Shown here: positions 8,217 through 17,342 of the stretch, piece after piece | Layout of the letters: every line of letters starts with the position of its first letter | How positions within the stretch are numbered: position 1 is the first letter of the stretch | NCBI GenBank assembly: GCA_026399205.1 | Contig: JAPLRL010000045.1 | Coordinates: forward strand, 84,710-148,709 | Direction: 5' to 3' | Length of the DNA stretch: 64,000 nucleotides | Source of the DNA: Gammaproteobacteria bacterium | Lineage (GTDB): Bacteria > Pseudomonadota > Gammaproteobacteria > Legionellales > Legionellaceae | The notes under the pieces: model-generated | Told to the model about the DNA's origin: nothing | The model's database searches: none | What the model saw: the letters and a program-made list of their open reading frames with translations, nothing else | Program-made: the position numbers and the translations under genes

Positions 8217-10511
8217 CTATGATCTCCCCACTCGTAGTAACTCAGACAAACCATGTTGATGCATGGCATTCTCTAAATAAAGCCGAATATCTTTGGTATC
8301 TCGTGACCTCAATACGTCTTGTAACAAAACTTCTGCCTGTGCAATCGACACGCTGCGAATGAGCCATTTAATTTTAGGCAAACTTGCAGCATTCATACTC
8401 AGCGTATCATATCCCATGCCTAATAATAAAATAACCGCCAAAGGATCACTTGCCATTTCACCGCAAATGCTCACTTCCAACCCCACATCATGCCCATCGG
8501 ATACAATTTGTTTTAAAGTCCGTAGCATGGCCGGATGAAAGGAATCATACAACCCCGCAACACGCGCATTGTTTCGATCAACTGCAAGTAAATATTGTGT
8601 GAGATCGTTACTGCCAACAGAGATAAAATCAACCCAGTCACTCAAGTCACGAACCAGTGAAACAGCTGCGGGCACCTCAATCATGACCCCTACTTTTGCC
8701 CGCTCAATCTCGCCCCCTTCATCTAATAATTCGGTATGTGCTTTGTCAATTAAATAGAGCCCTTCCTCTACTTCACCAAGTGTCGTCACCATAGGCAACA
8801 TAATCCGTAGATTATTGAGCCCTTCACTGGCGCGCATCATGGCACGCAGTTGCATTAAAAACACATCGGGATGATCCAGGGTCACCCGAATCCCCCGCCA
8901 ACCCAAATAAGGATTGTCTTCTTGGACAGGAAAGTAAGACAAGGCCTTATCTCCACCAATATCCAAGGTTCTCATGGTCACCGGTTGCGGAGAAAACGCT
9001 TTCAAGATTTGTCGATAAATCACATATTGTTCATCTTCAGAGGGGAAGCGATCGCGACTCATAAACGGTACTTCTGAGCGGTACAAGCCAACGCCCTCCG
9101 CCCCCACATTCATCGATAATCCTGTGTCTAGTGCAAGACCTATATTAACCTGTAACGAAATAAGATGCCCATCTAGGGTTTGCGCCGGTTTATCCCGTAG
9201 CCCCATCAAACTTTGATTCAGAGCACGCTCTTCTTCGGCAAGTTTTTTATACTGAGTTAAGACATGTTTGGTTGGAGAAATAAAGACTTGCCCATCATAC
9301 CCATCTACAATGACCGCACGTCGCGATAACTGTTCTATTTTTAAACCACGAACCCCCATCACGGAAGGAACACCCAAGGCGCGAGCTAAAATCGCCACAT
9401 GCGAATTATTCGCCCCTCTCGCAGACACAATCCCCACGAGTTGTCCTTCGGGCACTGCGGCTAAATCTGCTGCTGTCATTTCCTCAGCAATCAACACCGT
9501 GCGTTGCGGGTAGACCAATTCTTCACGTAGCGAACGTTGTAACTCGGCCAACACGCGTCGCCCTAAATCACGAAAGTCACTCGCACGCTCTCGCAGATAT
9601 TCATCTTCCATGTTTTCAAATTGCTGCACATGTTTCTTGATCACAATCGAGAGTGATGCTTGTGCGGACAAGCGCTCTTCGCGGATCACCGTCGCCACTT
9701 CGGCACCTAAGCTGTCTTTATCTAAAATACGTAAGTACACATCAAACAACGCGCGCTCTTCTTCGGCAACGGTTGTTTTCATCCGATCTGCTAAACGAAC
9801 CATCTCTTCACGTGCGGCTTGCAATGCTTGGAAAAAAATGAACAACTCTCCGTCAACATCGTCAATCGTATGTCGAGGAACCATGTCCAAGTCGGCTAAA
9901 GGGTACACCACCAATCCACTGCCAATCCCAATCCCTGGCACGCAACCAATCCCTGTCAAGACGGTCGTCGACGATGTTTCTGCTTTTTCTCTTGCAAACG
10001 ATTCTGGCTCAACCAGTTTTAATAATTCCCCACTGCCCTCGGCCTGAACCAACACTCCGCCCAACTGAGCGGCTAATGTAATTAAAAAGGCTTCTTGAGC
10101 ATCATCAAATGCGCGGGGTTCAATCTGCTGGGCACATAGTACGCCATATAACTTACGGTGCTGAATAATCGGCACGCCAAGATAACCATGCAAATAACCA
10201 TCGTCTAATAAGGGGTGAAAAGAAAAGTCGGCATGATGCTTTGCCTCATCAATATTAATCGGCTCTTCGCGACGCCCGACCAATCCAACCAGGCCTAATT
10301 CTAAATCGATGCGCACTCGAAAGGGGGCTTGTTTATTCAACCCATCCGTCGCGACAAGCACGTACTCCATACAGCGGTGATCTATCAAATAAACAGACAC
10401 GGCATCGGCTTCAATGGCTTTGCGAACCCGCTGAACCAAAATGTCTAAAGCTTCCGCTAAATTGGTCGCTGTAGTGACATCCTGTACGATTCGTTTTAAA
10501 ACTTTTAACAT
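8217..10511 (-). CDS. ptsP: Phosphoenolpyruvate-protein phosphotransferase of the nitrogen PTS
   Basis: Enzyme I-Ntr, which autophosphorylates from PEP and passes the phosphate to an NPr-type HPr. The order is a GAF domain (about residues 1-165), a PEP-utiliser N domain, a swivelling His domain (ARGANNSHVAILARALGVPS) and a C-terminal TIM barrel with the catalytic cysteine in SICGEMASDP. I start it at the ATG at 10511 (MLKVLKRIVQDV), which matches the E. coli start and gives 764 aa; the longer frame from 10598 would run into rppH. rppH-ptsP adjacency is conserved in gammaproteobacteria. The leader just before the ATG contains a 13-bp match to the family D palindrome. Confidence 0.96.
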   Translation of the reverse strand: MLKVLKRIVQDVTTATNLAEALDILVQRVRKAIEADAVSVYLIDHRCMEYVLVATDGLNKQAPFRVRIDLELGLVGLVGRREEPINIDEAKHHADFSFHPLLDDGYLHGYLGVPIIQHRKLYGVLCAQQIEPRAFDDAQEAFLITLAAQLGGVLVQAEGSGELLKLVEPESFAREKAETSSTTVLTGIGCVPGIGIGSGLVVYPLADLDMVPRHTIDDVDGELFIFFQALQAAREEMVRLADRMKTTVAEEERALFDVYLRILDKDSLGAEVATVIREERLSAQASLSIVIKKHVQQFENMEDEYLRERASDFRDLGRRVLAELQRSLREELVYPQRTVLIAEEMTAADLAAVPEGQLVGIVSARGANNSHVAILARALGVPSVMGVRGLKIEQLSRRAVIVDGYDGQVFISPTKHVLTQYKKLAEEERALNQSLMGLRDKPAQTLDGHLISLQVNIGLALDTGLSMNVGAEGVGLYRSEVPFMSRDRFPSEDEQYVIYRQILKAFSPQPVTMRTLDIGGDKALSYFPVQEDNPYLGWRGIRVTLDHPDVFLMQLRAMMRASEGLNNLRIMLPMVTTLGEVEEGLYLIDKAHTELLDEGGEIERAKVGVMIEVPAAVSLVRDLSDWVDFISVGSNDLTQYLLAVDRNNARVAGLYDSFHPAMLRTLKQIVSDGHDVGLEVSICGEMASDPLAVILLLGMGYDTLSMNAASLPKIKWLIRSVSIAQAEVLLQDVLRSRDTKDIRLYLENAMHQHGLSELLRVGRS

Positions 10512-10554
10512 GGCCTTGGCCCAATGATGGTGTGCTCTGGGATTATACCACTTT

Positions 10555-11052
10555 TTAAGGCGCTCGTTGTACCTTAATCGACTGAATAATGGGGTCAAAT
10601 TCTTTTAGAGCCAACGAATAAACCTGTTGCTTAAAAAAAATCACTTCTGATTGTGGATCAGGAGATTCAATCCAGCGCCAGCTATCAAACTCAGGCGATT
10701 CACTTAAATCAAGCCTAATTTTCTGATCAGAGGTCAATAGCTTTAATAAAAACCACTTTTGTTTTTGGCCAATCACCAAAGGACTTGCCCCTCGCCTTAA
10801 ATACTGCTTGGGCAAACGATAACGCAGCCAACGACGTGTGACGGCCAAAACACCAACATCTCGCGATTCCAAGCCAATTTCTTCATATAATTCGCGATAC
10901 ATCGCTTTTTCAACCGACTCCCCCTTCGTCACGCCCCCTTGGGGGAATTGCCAGGCATCATGACCCGATCGCCTCCCCCAAAACAACCGTCCTGACGGGT
11001 TAATCAAAATGATCCCTACATTCAGCCGATAACCGGCTTTGTCCACAATCAT
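10555..11052 (-). CDS. rppH: RNA pyrophosphohydrolase (Nudix)
   Basis: Removes pyrophosphate from the 5' end of mRNAs and so triggers decay. The Nudix box reads GGVTKGESVEKAMYRELYEE followed by IGL, a full GX5EX7REUXEEXGU match. The protein starts MIVDKAGYRLNVGIIL, collinear with E. coli RppH (MIDDDGYRPNVGIV); I use the ATG at 11052 with GGAAA upstream rather than the GTG at 11061. It is the first gene of the leftward operon with ptsP. Confidence 0.96.
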   Translation of the reverse strand: MIVDKAGYRLNVGIILINPSGRLFWGRRSGHDAWQFPQGGVTKGESVEKAMYRELYEEIGLESRDVGVLAVTRRWLRYRLPKQYLRRGASPLVIGQKQKWFLLKLLTSDQKIRLDLSESPEFDSWRWIESPDPQSEVIFFKQQVYSLALKEFDPIIQSIKVQRAP

Positions 11053-11195
11053 GTTTTCCACTATTCACTGCATCTCATTACTTTGAATTCTCCATAAATT
11101 ACATGGAATAAGCAAGGGATCGCGCGTTTTCAAAAATTAATGGTATTATAAAAATAATTCATGTAGCAGTCAGTGATAAGGACATCGCAAACACT

Positions 11196-12248
11196 ATGGA
11201 CAAAAAAATAGAATATAGCTATATATTGATCTTATCTATAGGTCTCATTCAACCCTCACTATCCGCTAAAGACCCCATCTTGAGGACAGCCCTCACATCC
11301 AACGTCCATCAATTGGCCCTATCCGTTAATAACCCTCAACTTAATCCTGCTTTAACGGGCAATATACGGACCATTACACTCCAAAATACTGGAAAAGAAA
11401 CCGCTCAGGGATTAACCCTTCATTACCCAAACTGGCCTGACGGGACTACGGCCACACATGACTGTGGGGAACAACTACCGCCTTCAGGTACGTGCACTAT
11501 ATCGATTAAACCAGGTTCAATCGCCTCTTCAAATTGTCATACGGGCACGTTAGCGATACCGAGCACAATCACCGTGAGTGCAAATAATGCACTTGCAATC
11601 CGAGTCAAGGTGGTTGTACTCAGTTATGGATGTGTCTATGAAGGGGGATATCTTTTCTCTATCAACGATAAATATTCAAAATATCCAGATAATGTCAGCA
11701 TCGGTGGCAAAGTGGTTGAGGCAAGCGACGAAGCCGACTCTATCGCGTGGGATCCGAGTCCGGGCTGCACCACGGAATCTTATGACAACTGTTATAAAAC
11801 ACTTGCCGATAGCATCAAAAATGGAAATTATTATTTTCCGGGAACCTCTACTGTCGATCCCAATGGGAATACATATCGCATCGTCACTCAATTGCCGCTT
11901 GACCCATCAAGCTATGCGGCAGGGGTTTGTCGGCAAAGTATATCCGGTTACTCAGATTGGTATTTACCCTCTATTTGCGAGTTAGGATACTATATGCCTA
12001 ATTCATCTACTGATCCTGGGTGTGGGACGAATGCGGAACCCAGCATGCAAAATATGTTATCAAACTTAGTTGACAACGGTAATCTTGGAAACCTTTGGGG
12101 AATGTATTGGAGCTCCACAGAAAACAGTAATAGCCCCAATTTATACGCCTGGTTTCAATATATTGCCTCTGGCGGCAGTAGTTTTCAGTCTGGCTCTGCC
12201 AAAGCAAGCCAAATGGCCGTACGATGTGTGAGGGCCTTAACGCCGTAG
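11196..12248 (+). CDS. Secreted DUF1566 (Lcl-type C-terminal) domain protein
   Basis: A 350-aa protein with a signal peptide (hydrophobic residues about 9-22, likely cut near LSA-KD). The middle region (about 30-145) is a beta-rich repeat-like domain with paired cysteines. The C-terminal 180 residues carry the DUF1566 pattern: DWYLPSICELGYY, then YWSSTE, then a closing VRCVRAL. In Legionella this domain forms the C-terminus of the collagen-like adhesin Lcl. The protein is probably surface-exposed or extracellular; an adhesin role is inference. It is alone and divergent from rppH. Its stop TAG is inside the family D palindrome. Confidence 0.75.
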   Translation: MDKKIEYSYILILSIGLIQPSLSAKDPILRTALTSNVHQLALSVNNPQLNPALTGNIRTITLQNTGKETAQGLTLHYPNWPDGTTATHDCGEQLPPSGTCTISIKPGSIASSNCHTGTLAIPSTITVSANNALAIRVKVVVLSYGCVYEGGYLFSINDKYSKYPDNVSIGGKVVEASDEADSIAWDPSPGCTTESYDNCYKTLADSIKNGNYYFPGTSTVDPNGNTYRIVTQLPLDPSSYAAGVCRQSISGYSDWYLPSICELGYYMPNSSTDPGCGTNAEPSMQNMLSNLVDNGNLGNLWGMYWSSTENSNSPNLYAWFQYIASGGSSFQSGSAKASQMAVRCVRALTP

Positions 12249-12266
12249 GTTGGGCCTTGGCCCAAC
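12245..12266. repeat. Family D short palindrome, copy D1
   Basis: GTAGGTTGGGCC followed by TTGGCCCAAC. The TAG near its left end is the stop codon of the DUF1566 gene. Confidence 0.8.
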
Positions 12267-12316
12267 CGCTCCAATAAGATAACATAGTCAATTCTCTCTC
12301 AGCTCGGCCCATTTTT

Positions 12317-13705
12317 ATGTCAAACCCTCTACCACTCCACGTTGTCATTCTTGCTGCAGGACTCGGAACCAGAATGTACTCCACGCTTCCTAAAGTCTTA
12401 CACTGTCTAGCAGGTCGACCCTTATTGGCCTGGGTCATGAAAGCCGCGCAAACGCTTAAGCCGACCACTATCCACGTGATATATGGCCACGGTGGCGAGC
12501 AACTGCAACAAGCCTTTCAACAAGACGAGATCCATTGGATTCATCAGCCCGAACAACGCGGAACGGCACATGCATTATTGCAAGCTTTGCCATTTCTCCC
12601 CGAATCGAGCCAAGTCTTGGTTCTATCAGGTGACGTGCCCCTCATTCAACCACAAACACTTGCATCGCTGCTGCAGCTGTCTTCTCAATCGAATGAGACC
12701 ACCCTAAATTTATTATTAACCACACTGCCTGACCCCACAGGTTATGGCCGTGTGATCCGTGATGCTAAAAACGCAATAACCGGCATTGTCGAACAAAAAG
12801 ATGCCACGCCACAGCAGCTCGCTATTCAAGAAATCTACAGTGGGATTTGTCTTGCGCATACCGCAGACTTGCAACGCTGGCTACCCAGCATCCAGCCCCA
12901 TAATCGCCAACAAGAATACTACCTCACCGATATTGTTAAATTAGCGCATCTTGACCACATCCCCATTTTATCAGTGGCAACAGACAACTCCATGGAGGTA
13001 GAAGGCATTAACACCCCACGGCAACTCGTTACTTTAGAACGCTACTGGCAAAAACAGCAGGCTTATCAATTGCTGAGTCAGGGGGTTAAAATTATGGATC
13101 CTGAGCGTATCGACATCAGAGGCACGCTCCAGGCTGGGCAAGATGTTTATATTGATATCAACACGGTGTTTGAGGGCGATGTCGTCCTCGGAAAAGGATG
13201 CACCATTGGACCCCACTGTGTTCTTAACAATGTAGCCGTGGGTGAACATACCCATATACTACCGCATAGCATCATCACCCAAGCACACATTGGCAATCAC
13301 TGCACCATTGGTCCCTTCTCCCATATTCGACCAGGCACCACCTTGCACGATCATTGCAAAATTGGAAATTTTGTTGAAACCAAAAATGCCCAATTTGATG
13401 TGCATTCAAAAGCCAATCACCTTTCTTATCTTGGCGATGTAACCATTGGTAAAGAGGTGAATATTGGTGCCGGAACCATCACCTGTAATTATGACGGTGT
13501 CAATAAACACCAAACCAAGATTGAAGATGGCGCGTTTATCGGATCAGGTACTCAATTGATTGCACCTGTTGAGGTTGGAAAAGGTGCAACGATTGGCGCA
13601 GGAACCACCCTGCGTGAACATGCTCCCGCCGATACGTTAACGCTTTCTATCCAAGAAACCAAGAGTATTAAAGGCTGGCATCGGCCTTCGAAAAAAAAGT
13701 CGTAG
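12317..13705 (+). CDS. glmU: Bifunctional GlcNAc-1-P uridyltransferase / GlcN-1-P acetyltransferase
   Basis: Makes UDP-GlcNAc for peptidoglycan and LPS. The 462-aa protein has the pyrophosphorylase signature LAAGLGTRMYSTLPKVLH at the N-terminus (residues about 12-29), the EQRGTAHAL motif, and a left-handed beta-helix C-terminal domain with hexapeptide repeats (GKGCTIGPHCVL, VTIGKEVNIGAGT). Length matches the family. No clear Shine-Dalgarno is seen before the ATG. The stop codon TAG touches the left end of the family B palindrome at 13705. Confidence 0.97.
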   Translation: MSNPLPLHVVILAAGLGTRMYSTLPKVLHCLAGRPLLAWVMKAAQTLKPTTIHVIYGHGGEQLQQAFQQDEIHWIHQPEQRGTAHALLQALPFLPESSQVLVLSGDVPLIQPQTLASLLQLSSQSNETTLNLLLTTLPDPTGYGRVIRDAKNAITGIVEQKDATPQQLAIQEIYSGICLAHTADLQRWLPSIQPHNRQQEYYLTDIVKLAHLDHIPILSVATDNSMEVEGINTPRQLVTLERYWQKQQAYQLLSQGVKIMDPERIDIRGTLQAGQDVYIDINTVFEGDVVLGKGCTIGPHCVLNNVAVGEHTHILPHSIITQAHIGNHCTIGPFSHIRPGTTLHDHCKIGNFVETKNAQFDVHSKANHLSYLGDVTIGKEVNIGAGTITCNYDGVNKHQTKIEDGAFIGSGTQLIAPVEVGKGATIGAGTTLREHAPADTLTLSIQETKSIKGWHRPSKKKS

Positions 13706-13880
13706 GGTCGTTGTAGGGTGGGCAAAGGAGCCTGACTTTGAACCTGCAGATTAGCAGTAAACCATCAGGCGACGTGCCCACCGGTGGCTCGGTGCCATCC
13801 CTGGTGGGCACGTCGCCTGATGGTTTACTGCTAACCTGCAAGCTCACCGCTAGGCTCCTTTGCCCACCCTACAACGACCC
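13705..13880. repeat. Family B long palindrome, full copy B1
   Basis: A 176-bp inverted repeat with arms of about 78 bp. The ends read GGGTCGTTGTAGGGTGGGC and the complement, and the inner part GGCGACGTGCCCACC is also paired. Only a short block in each arm is mismatched. Related full or partial copies lie at 52073-52255, 58602-58676, 36611-36640 and 39491-39510. Confidence 0.9.
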
Positions 13881-13905
13881 ACACCGACCCACAGCAACCC
13901 CCAAC

Positions 13906-15129
13906 TCAACACGACCAGCCTCTACGCGGCCCATTACAATCGCCACCCCTCCGACCCCTATCAGAAAAGAAAACCCCAGGATAAGCAGAACCCTCATCAT
14001 CACTACTATCCGGGTCATTACTATCCTGCTCACTCACATCATCAATCAACGGTTCCTCTAAAAGTCGCTGCAAGTAAACCTGACCTTCAAGATCATCCTC
14101 CTCAACAACCGCAGCGATTTCATGCCGCTCGGATTCGAATTGCCTTAACTGATGAAAAGAAAGGAGCACTTCGATGCAGTTTCGTCTTAGCTCTTGATCA
14201 GTGTCGTATACTGAGTCTTTAAGTTTTGAATTCTTTCTTAGCATTCTTTTTAAGATAAGATAGAAAATTTCAAGCTGTTTTGTCATTAGGTCTTCCGCGT
14301 TTTCGTTCTCCACAAGATAGTCCACCATACACTTCTCAACAATGTTGTTACTCATAGTGAGAGCACAAGACTCAATATGTTTTAATAGTGGAGGAAATGC
14401 CAAGAGTTGTTTAAGTAAATTGAGCCGGCCTTGAATGACGTCATAAACCGCATCAACATCAACCGAAGCTTCTAGCTGATCGTGTACATCTCTCTCCATT
14501 TTTTGCATCAAATAGGGGAGATGCTCGACCTGCTCAAATGTCAGCTCAACGCCATCAATATGTTTTAAGATGAATGTGGCGACCGCTGTGTCGTCTGTCC
14601 GCATCGTCTCAATTGCTCTATCGAGCTGATGAGTGAGCGTTTCCTTCCTTCTCTCGCAAGGAACGAGTAATATCAGCGCCTCTAAGAACACATCCGTATT
14701 CGCACTAACGGCTTCGCGAATACAGTCCATGAGGCCTTGTCCTTCCTGCAATGTTTGTTGAACGGCAGTGTTGTTTAAGACTTCATTAAACAACTCAACA
14801 TGGTGACACCCAATAATGGCAATTAACACGCGATTGTTATGTTCAGTCAAAATGCCTTTCTGATCGGCAATACCGAGAAGATATCGCATCATCTCAATAT
14901 GATGAGTCCGGGTTAACGCGATCATCAGGATATCCGTATCAATGTATCCCCTCGCTTGAGGCTCTGTGGCCATGATTTCTTTTATTTTATCAAGCTCACC
15001 CTCTTCCACCATCTTGCAAAACGCATTTCTCTTTTGTTCTGCGCATCGACTGACAACACTTAGCTCTTGTTGCTCTGCGAATGGCATGCTGTCTTCTAAA
15101 ACTGAATTTGGCACGGGCTCTCCTGACAA
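13906..15129 (-). CDS. Ankyrin-like repeat protein, unknown function
   Basis: A 407-aa soluble protein. After a short polar N-terminus, residues about 35-120 show two to three helix pairs in ankyrin style (for example VEEGELDKIKEIMA, then HHIEMMRYLLG and CHHVELFNEVLN). The middle is all-helical and the C-terminus is acidic (DSNDPDSSDDEG) followed by an Arg/Gly-rich tail. No signal peptide or membrane segment. Such proteins are frequent among type IV effectors of Legionella and Coxiella; that role is inference. The gene is convergent with glmU, separated by the family B palindrome, and divergent from the DUF4143 ATPase. Confidence 0.6.
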   Translation of the reverse strand: MSGEPVPNSVLEDSMPFAEQQELSVVSRCAEQKRNAFCKMVEEGELDKIKEIMATEPQARGYIDTDILMIALTRTHHIEMMRYLLGIADQKGILTEHNNRVLIAIIGCHHVELFNEVLNNTAVQQTLQEGQGLMDCIREAVSANTDVFLEALILLVPCERRKETLTHQLDRAIETMRTDDTAVATFILKHIDGVELTFEQVEHLPYLMQKMERDVHDQLEASVDVDAVYDVIQGRLNLLKQLLAFPPLLKHIESCALTMSNNIVEKCMVDYLVENENAEDLMTKQLEIFYLILKRMLRKNSKLKDSVYDTDQELRRNCIEVLLSFHQLRQFESERHEIAAVVEEDDLEGQVYLQRLLEEPLIDDVSEQDSNDPDSSDDEGSAYPGVFFSDRGRRGGDCNGPRRGWSC

Positions 15130-15195
15130 CTTGGTCTAATATTTATCATCAAGATATGATGATGGGCATGAATTGTCAATATATTTACCCAGTTA

Positions 15196-15205
15196 GGGGG
15201 GGGGG
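15196..15205. repeat. Homopolymer tract of ten G
   Basis: A G10 run in the divergent intergenic region between the ankyrin-like gene and the DUF4143 ATPase, about 85 bp before the ATPase start. Runs of this length slip easily during replication, so it could tune promoter spacing. Confidence 0.7.
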
Positions 15206-15213
15206 CGTAAGAA

Positions 15214-15252
15214 TTGCATTACGACATAATTAACGCTATTATAGTAATGCAA
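15214..15252. promoter_or_regulatory. Inverted repeat upstream of the ATPase gene (possible operator)
   Basis: TTGCATTAC at 15214-15222 pairs with GTAATGCAA at 15244-15252, a perfect 9-bp stem around a 21-bp AT-rich centre. It could be a regulator binding site or a leader hairpin for the gene at 15289. Confidence 0.4.
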
Positions 15253-15288
15253 TACTATTATTTATTAAATAAAAACGGAGTGCAATCC

Positions 15289-16539
15289 ATGGAATCCACG
15301 CGCACCCTTTTAATCAATGAGCTATATATATTAAGCCGTCGATTTTTAGACATCCATCATCAAACTTATCAACGCGGTATCTTACAAGATTTCATGCGTG
15401 CGCGGCTTGGCGTTCTCATTGGACAACGCGGTGTGGGTAAAACTACGTTTTTGATTCAGCAATTATTAAAAGTAGCGCAGCATAATTTGTTAAGTAGTGA
15501 AATTTTATATGTACCAACCGACCATTTTTTAATTGGACAAGGATCACTATATGAGATTGCCGAGTCGTTTCATCAGATGGGTGGAAAATGTATCGCTTTT
15601 GATGAAATTCATCATTATGTCGATTGGTCAAAGGAATTAAAAAGTATTTTTGACACCTACCCTGATCTCACTATCATGGCATCGGGTAGCTCAGCACTGG
15701 AAATTCATAAAGGAACGCATGATTTATCAAGACGAGCTGTCGTGAGTATCATGCCTGGTTATTCTTTGAGAGAGTATTTAGAACTACAACATCAACTCAC
15801 TCTCCCGCACTTTTCACTCACTGATTTGATTGAAAATCAGGCGGAAATCACGCACACCCTTTTAGGTTTATTGAAGCCGCAGCAGCTAAAAATAATGGTG
15901 GAATTTAAACAGTATTTACAAACTGGATATTATCCTTACTACCGACAATTAAATGATCCCAGACTGTATTTTATTACCTTGGAGCAAAACTTACATTATG
16001 CACTAGAATCTGATTTACCGAATGTTTATCCCGCATTAACAGGTCACTCTATTCGTAAAATCAAGCAATTGATGTCATTTATCGCCAACACTGTGCCATT
16101 TACAGCAAATTTAAGCAAACTAAAAAATATGTTAGATATTGGGGATGAGCGCACGTTAAAAACCTATTTGCACTATTTGAATGATTCCTCATTGATTCGA
16201 TTATGCATGAAAACCTCTCAAAAATTTCAGAAATTAGAAAGTCCTGATAAAATTTATTTAGATAATCCCAATCAGATGTATGCGTTATGCCCGATGCCCC
16301 CCAATATCGGCACACTCAGGGAGCTGTTTTTTTTGAGCATGCTATCTTATCAACATGAGGTGAGCACCCCCTTGCAGGGTGATTTTATGATTGATAACCA
16401 ATTAATTTTTGAAATCGGTGGACGAAAAAAAGAATTTGCACAAATTCAATCACTCGAGCAGGCATTTTTAGCTTGTGATGATATTGAGCAAGGTAGCGGC
16501 CATAAAATTCCTCTATGGTTATTTGGGTTTTTGTATTGA
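15289..16539 (+). CDS. AAA ATPase with DUF4143-type C-terminus
   Basis: A 416-aa cytosolic protein. The Walker A is GQRGVGKT near residue 50 and the Walker B is IAFDEIHHY, with sensor-like SGSSALEI. The C-terminal third resembles the DUF4143 nuclease-like fold, with D/E residues in GDFMIDNQLIFEIGG. I use the ATG at 15289 because CGGAG lies 8 bases upstream; a longer frame from 15214 has no ribosome site. Proteins of this type are common, often horizontally moved, and mostly without known function. A second, distinct member is at 53106. The 3' end overlaps the next, convergent gene by 21 bp. Confidence 0.8.
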   Translation: MESTRTLLINELYILSRRFLDIHHQTYQRGILQDFMRARLGVLIGQRGVGKTTFLIQQLLKVAQHNLLSSEILYVPTDHFLIGQGSLYEIAESFHQMGGKCIAFDEIHHYVDWSKELKSIFDTYPDLTIMASGSSALEIHKGTHDLSRRAVVSIMPGYSLREYLELQHQLTLPHFSLTDLIENQAEITHTLLGLLKPQQLKIMVEFKQYLQTGYYPYYRQLNDPRLYFITLEQNLHYALESDLPNVYPALTGHSIRKIKQLMSFIANTVPFTANLSKLKNMLDIGDERTLKTYLHYLNDSSLIRLCMKTSQKFQKLESPDKIYLDNPNQMYALCPMPPNIGTLRELFFLSMLSYQHEVSTPLQGDFMIDNQLIFEIGGRKKEFAQIQSLEQAFLACDDIEQGSGHKIPLWLFGFLY

Positions 16540-17217
16540 CACTGCCTCGTCCCGATTTCTTGCTATAAATGGTATGAAGTGACTCATTTCTATATCCATC
16601 TTTAGTTTTTCGCGGAAAAGACCAAAATGCTTTAATGTTTTTGTTGAGGCAGAATTTTCCGCTTTTCCAATTTCGGCTGGGGTGATAGCTGTTTCAAATG
16701 CTTTATCGGATCTCGTTTGAAGGTCTTGAATAATGGTCTGGACATTACATTGCGGATAAAAAATTTTATTTTTCACACGACTAAATATAGATTGAGATAC
16801 ATAATAACAACGCAATTCATTGACAGTAGGAAGAAAGGCGTTTGGATGTGGGTCGTATTTTGCGTATATATCACCATTTTTATGAGCAACTTTAAATTTT
16901 TCCAATAAAAAATACACGATACTATTTTTAGGTATTGTTTCAGGTGGTGTTGATCCCAGAAATGTACTTAATTTTTCTTTTAAATAAATTCTCGAAGCAT
17001 CTTGTGTTTTATCGTTTTTGAAAGCTATTTGCGCTAAATCTATTTTGTCGAAATAGCTCATGATCGTACGATTAAACGTATATTCTATAAGTGCGGACTC
17101 AATGTAAGCTCTTATATGTTGAAAATCAAAAATACAGCAAGAATCATTCTGTGCCCAATCAACAATTGAATTTAACAATACCCGCTCATCTGCGCTTATA
17201 ATGTGTAACTTACCCAT
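16519..17217 (-). CDS. Protein of unknown function
   Basis: A 232-aa soluble protein that I do not recognise. It begins after a good AGGAGA ribosome site. It appears mainly helical, has no signal peptide or membrane segment, and contains several Cys and Tyr residues in the middle. It overlaps the convergent DUF4143 ATPase gene by 21 bp and is divergent from the PAS-LuxR regulator. Confidence 0.5.
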   Translation of the reverse strand: MGKLHIISADERVLLNSIVDWAQNDSCCIFDFQHIRAYIESALIEYTFNRTIMSYFDKIDLAQIAFKNDKTQDASRIYLKEKLSTFLGSTPPETIPKNSIVYFLLEKFKVAHKNGDIYAKYDPHPNAFLPTVNELRCYYVSQSIFSRVKNKIFYPQCNVQTIIQDLQTRSDKAFETAITPAEIGKAENSASTKTLKHFGLFREKLKMDIEMSHFIPFIARNRDEAVSIQKPK

Positions 17218-17296
17218 AAAATTCTCCTGATAATGATTTTAAATGATTCATTATATGTAAATTAAGGTTATAATTTACGCATAACTGTTGTTCATG

Positions 17297-17321
17297 CATA
17301 CCGTGGTCAAACACGGGTATG
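17297..17321. promoter_or_regulatory. Imperfect palindrome in divergent promoter region
   Basis: CATACCGTG and CACGGGTATG form an imperfect dyad just upstream of the PAS-LuxR gene and about 80 bp upstream of the leftward unknown gene. It is a plausible operator for the LuxR-type regulator. Confidence 0.35.
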
Positions 17322-17342
17322 GTGAGATATGCGGAGGGCATG

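Noticed and set aside
9610..10047. 145-codon plus-strand frame opposite ptsP
   Set aside because: It is the antisense shadow of a well-supported gene, with Ser/Thr/Pro-rich composition typical of reverse frames.
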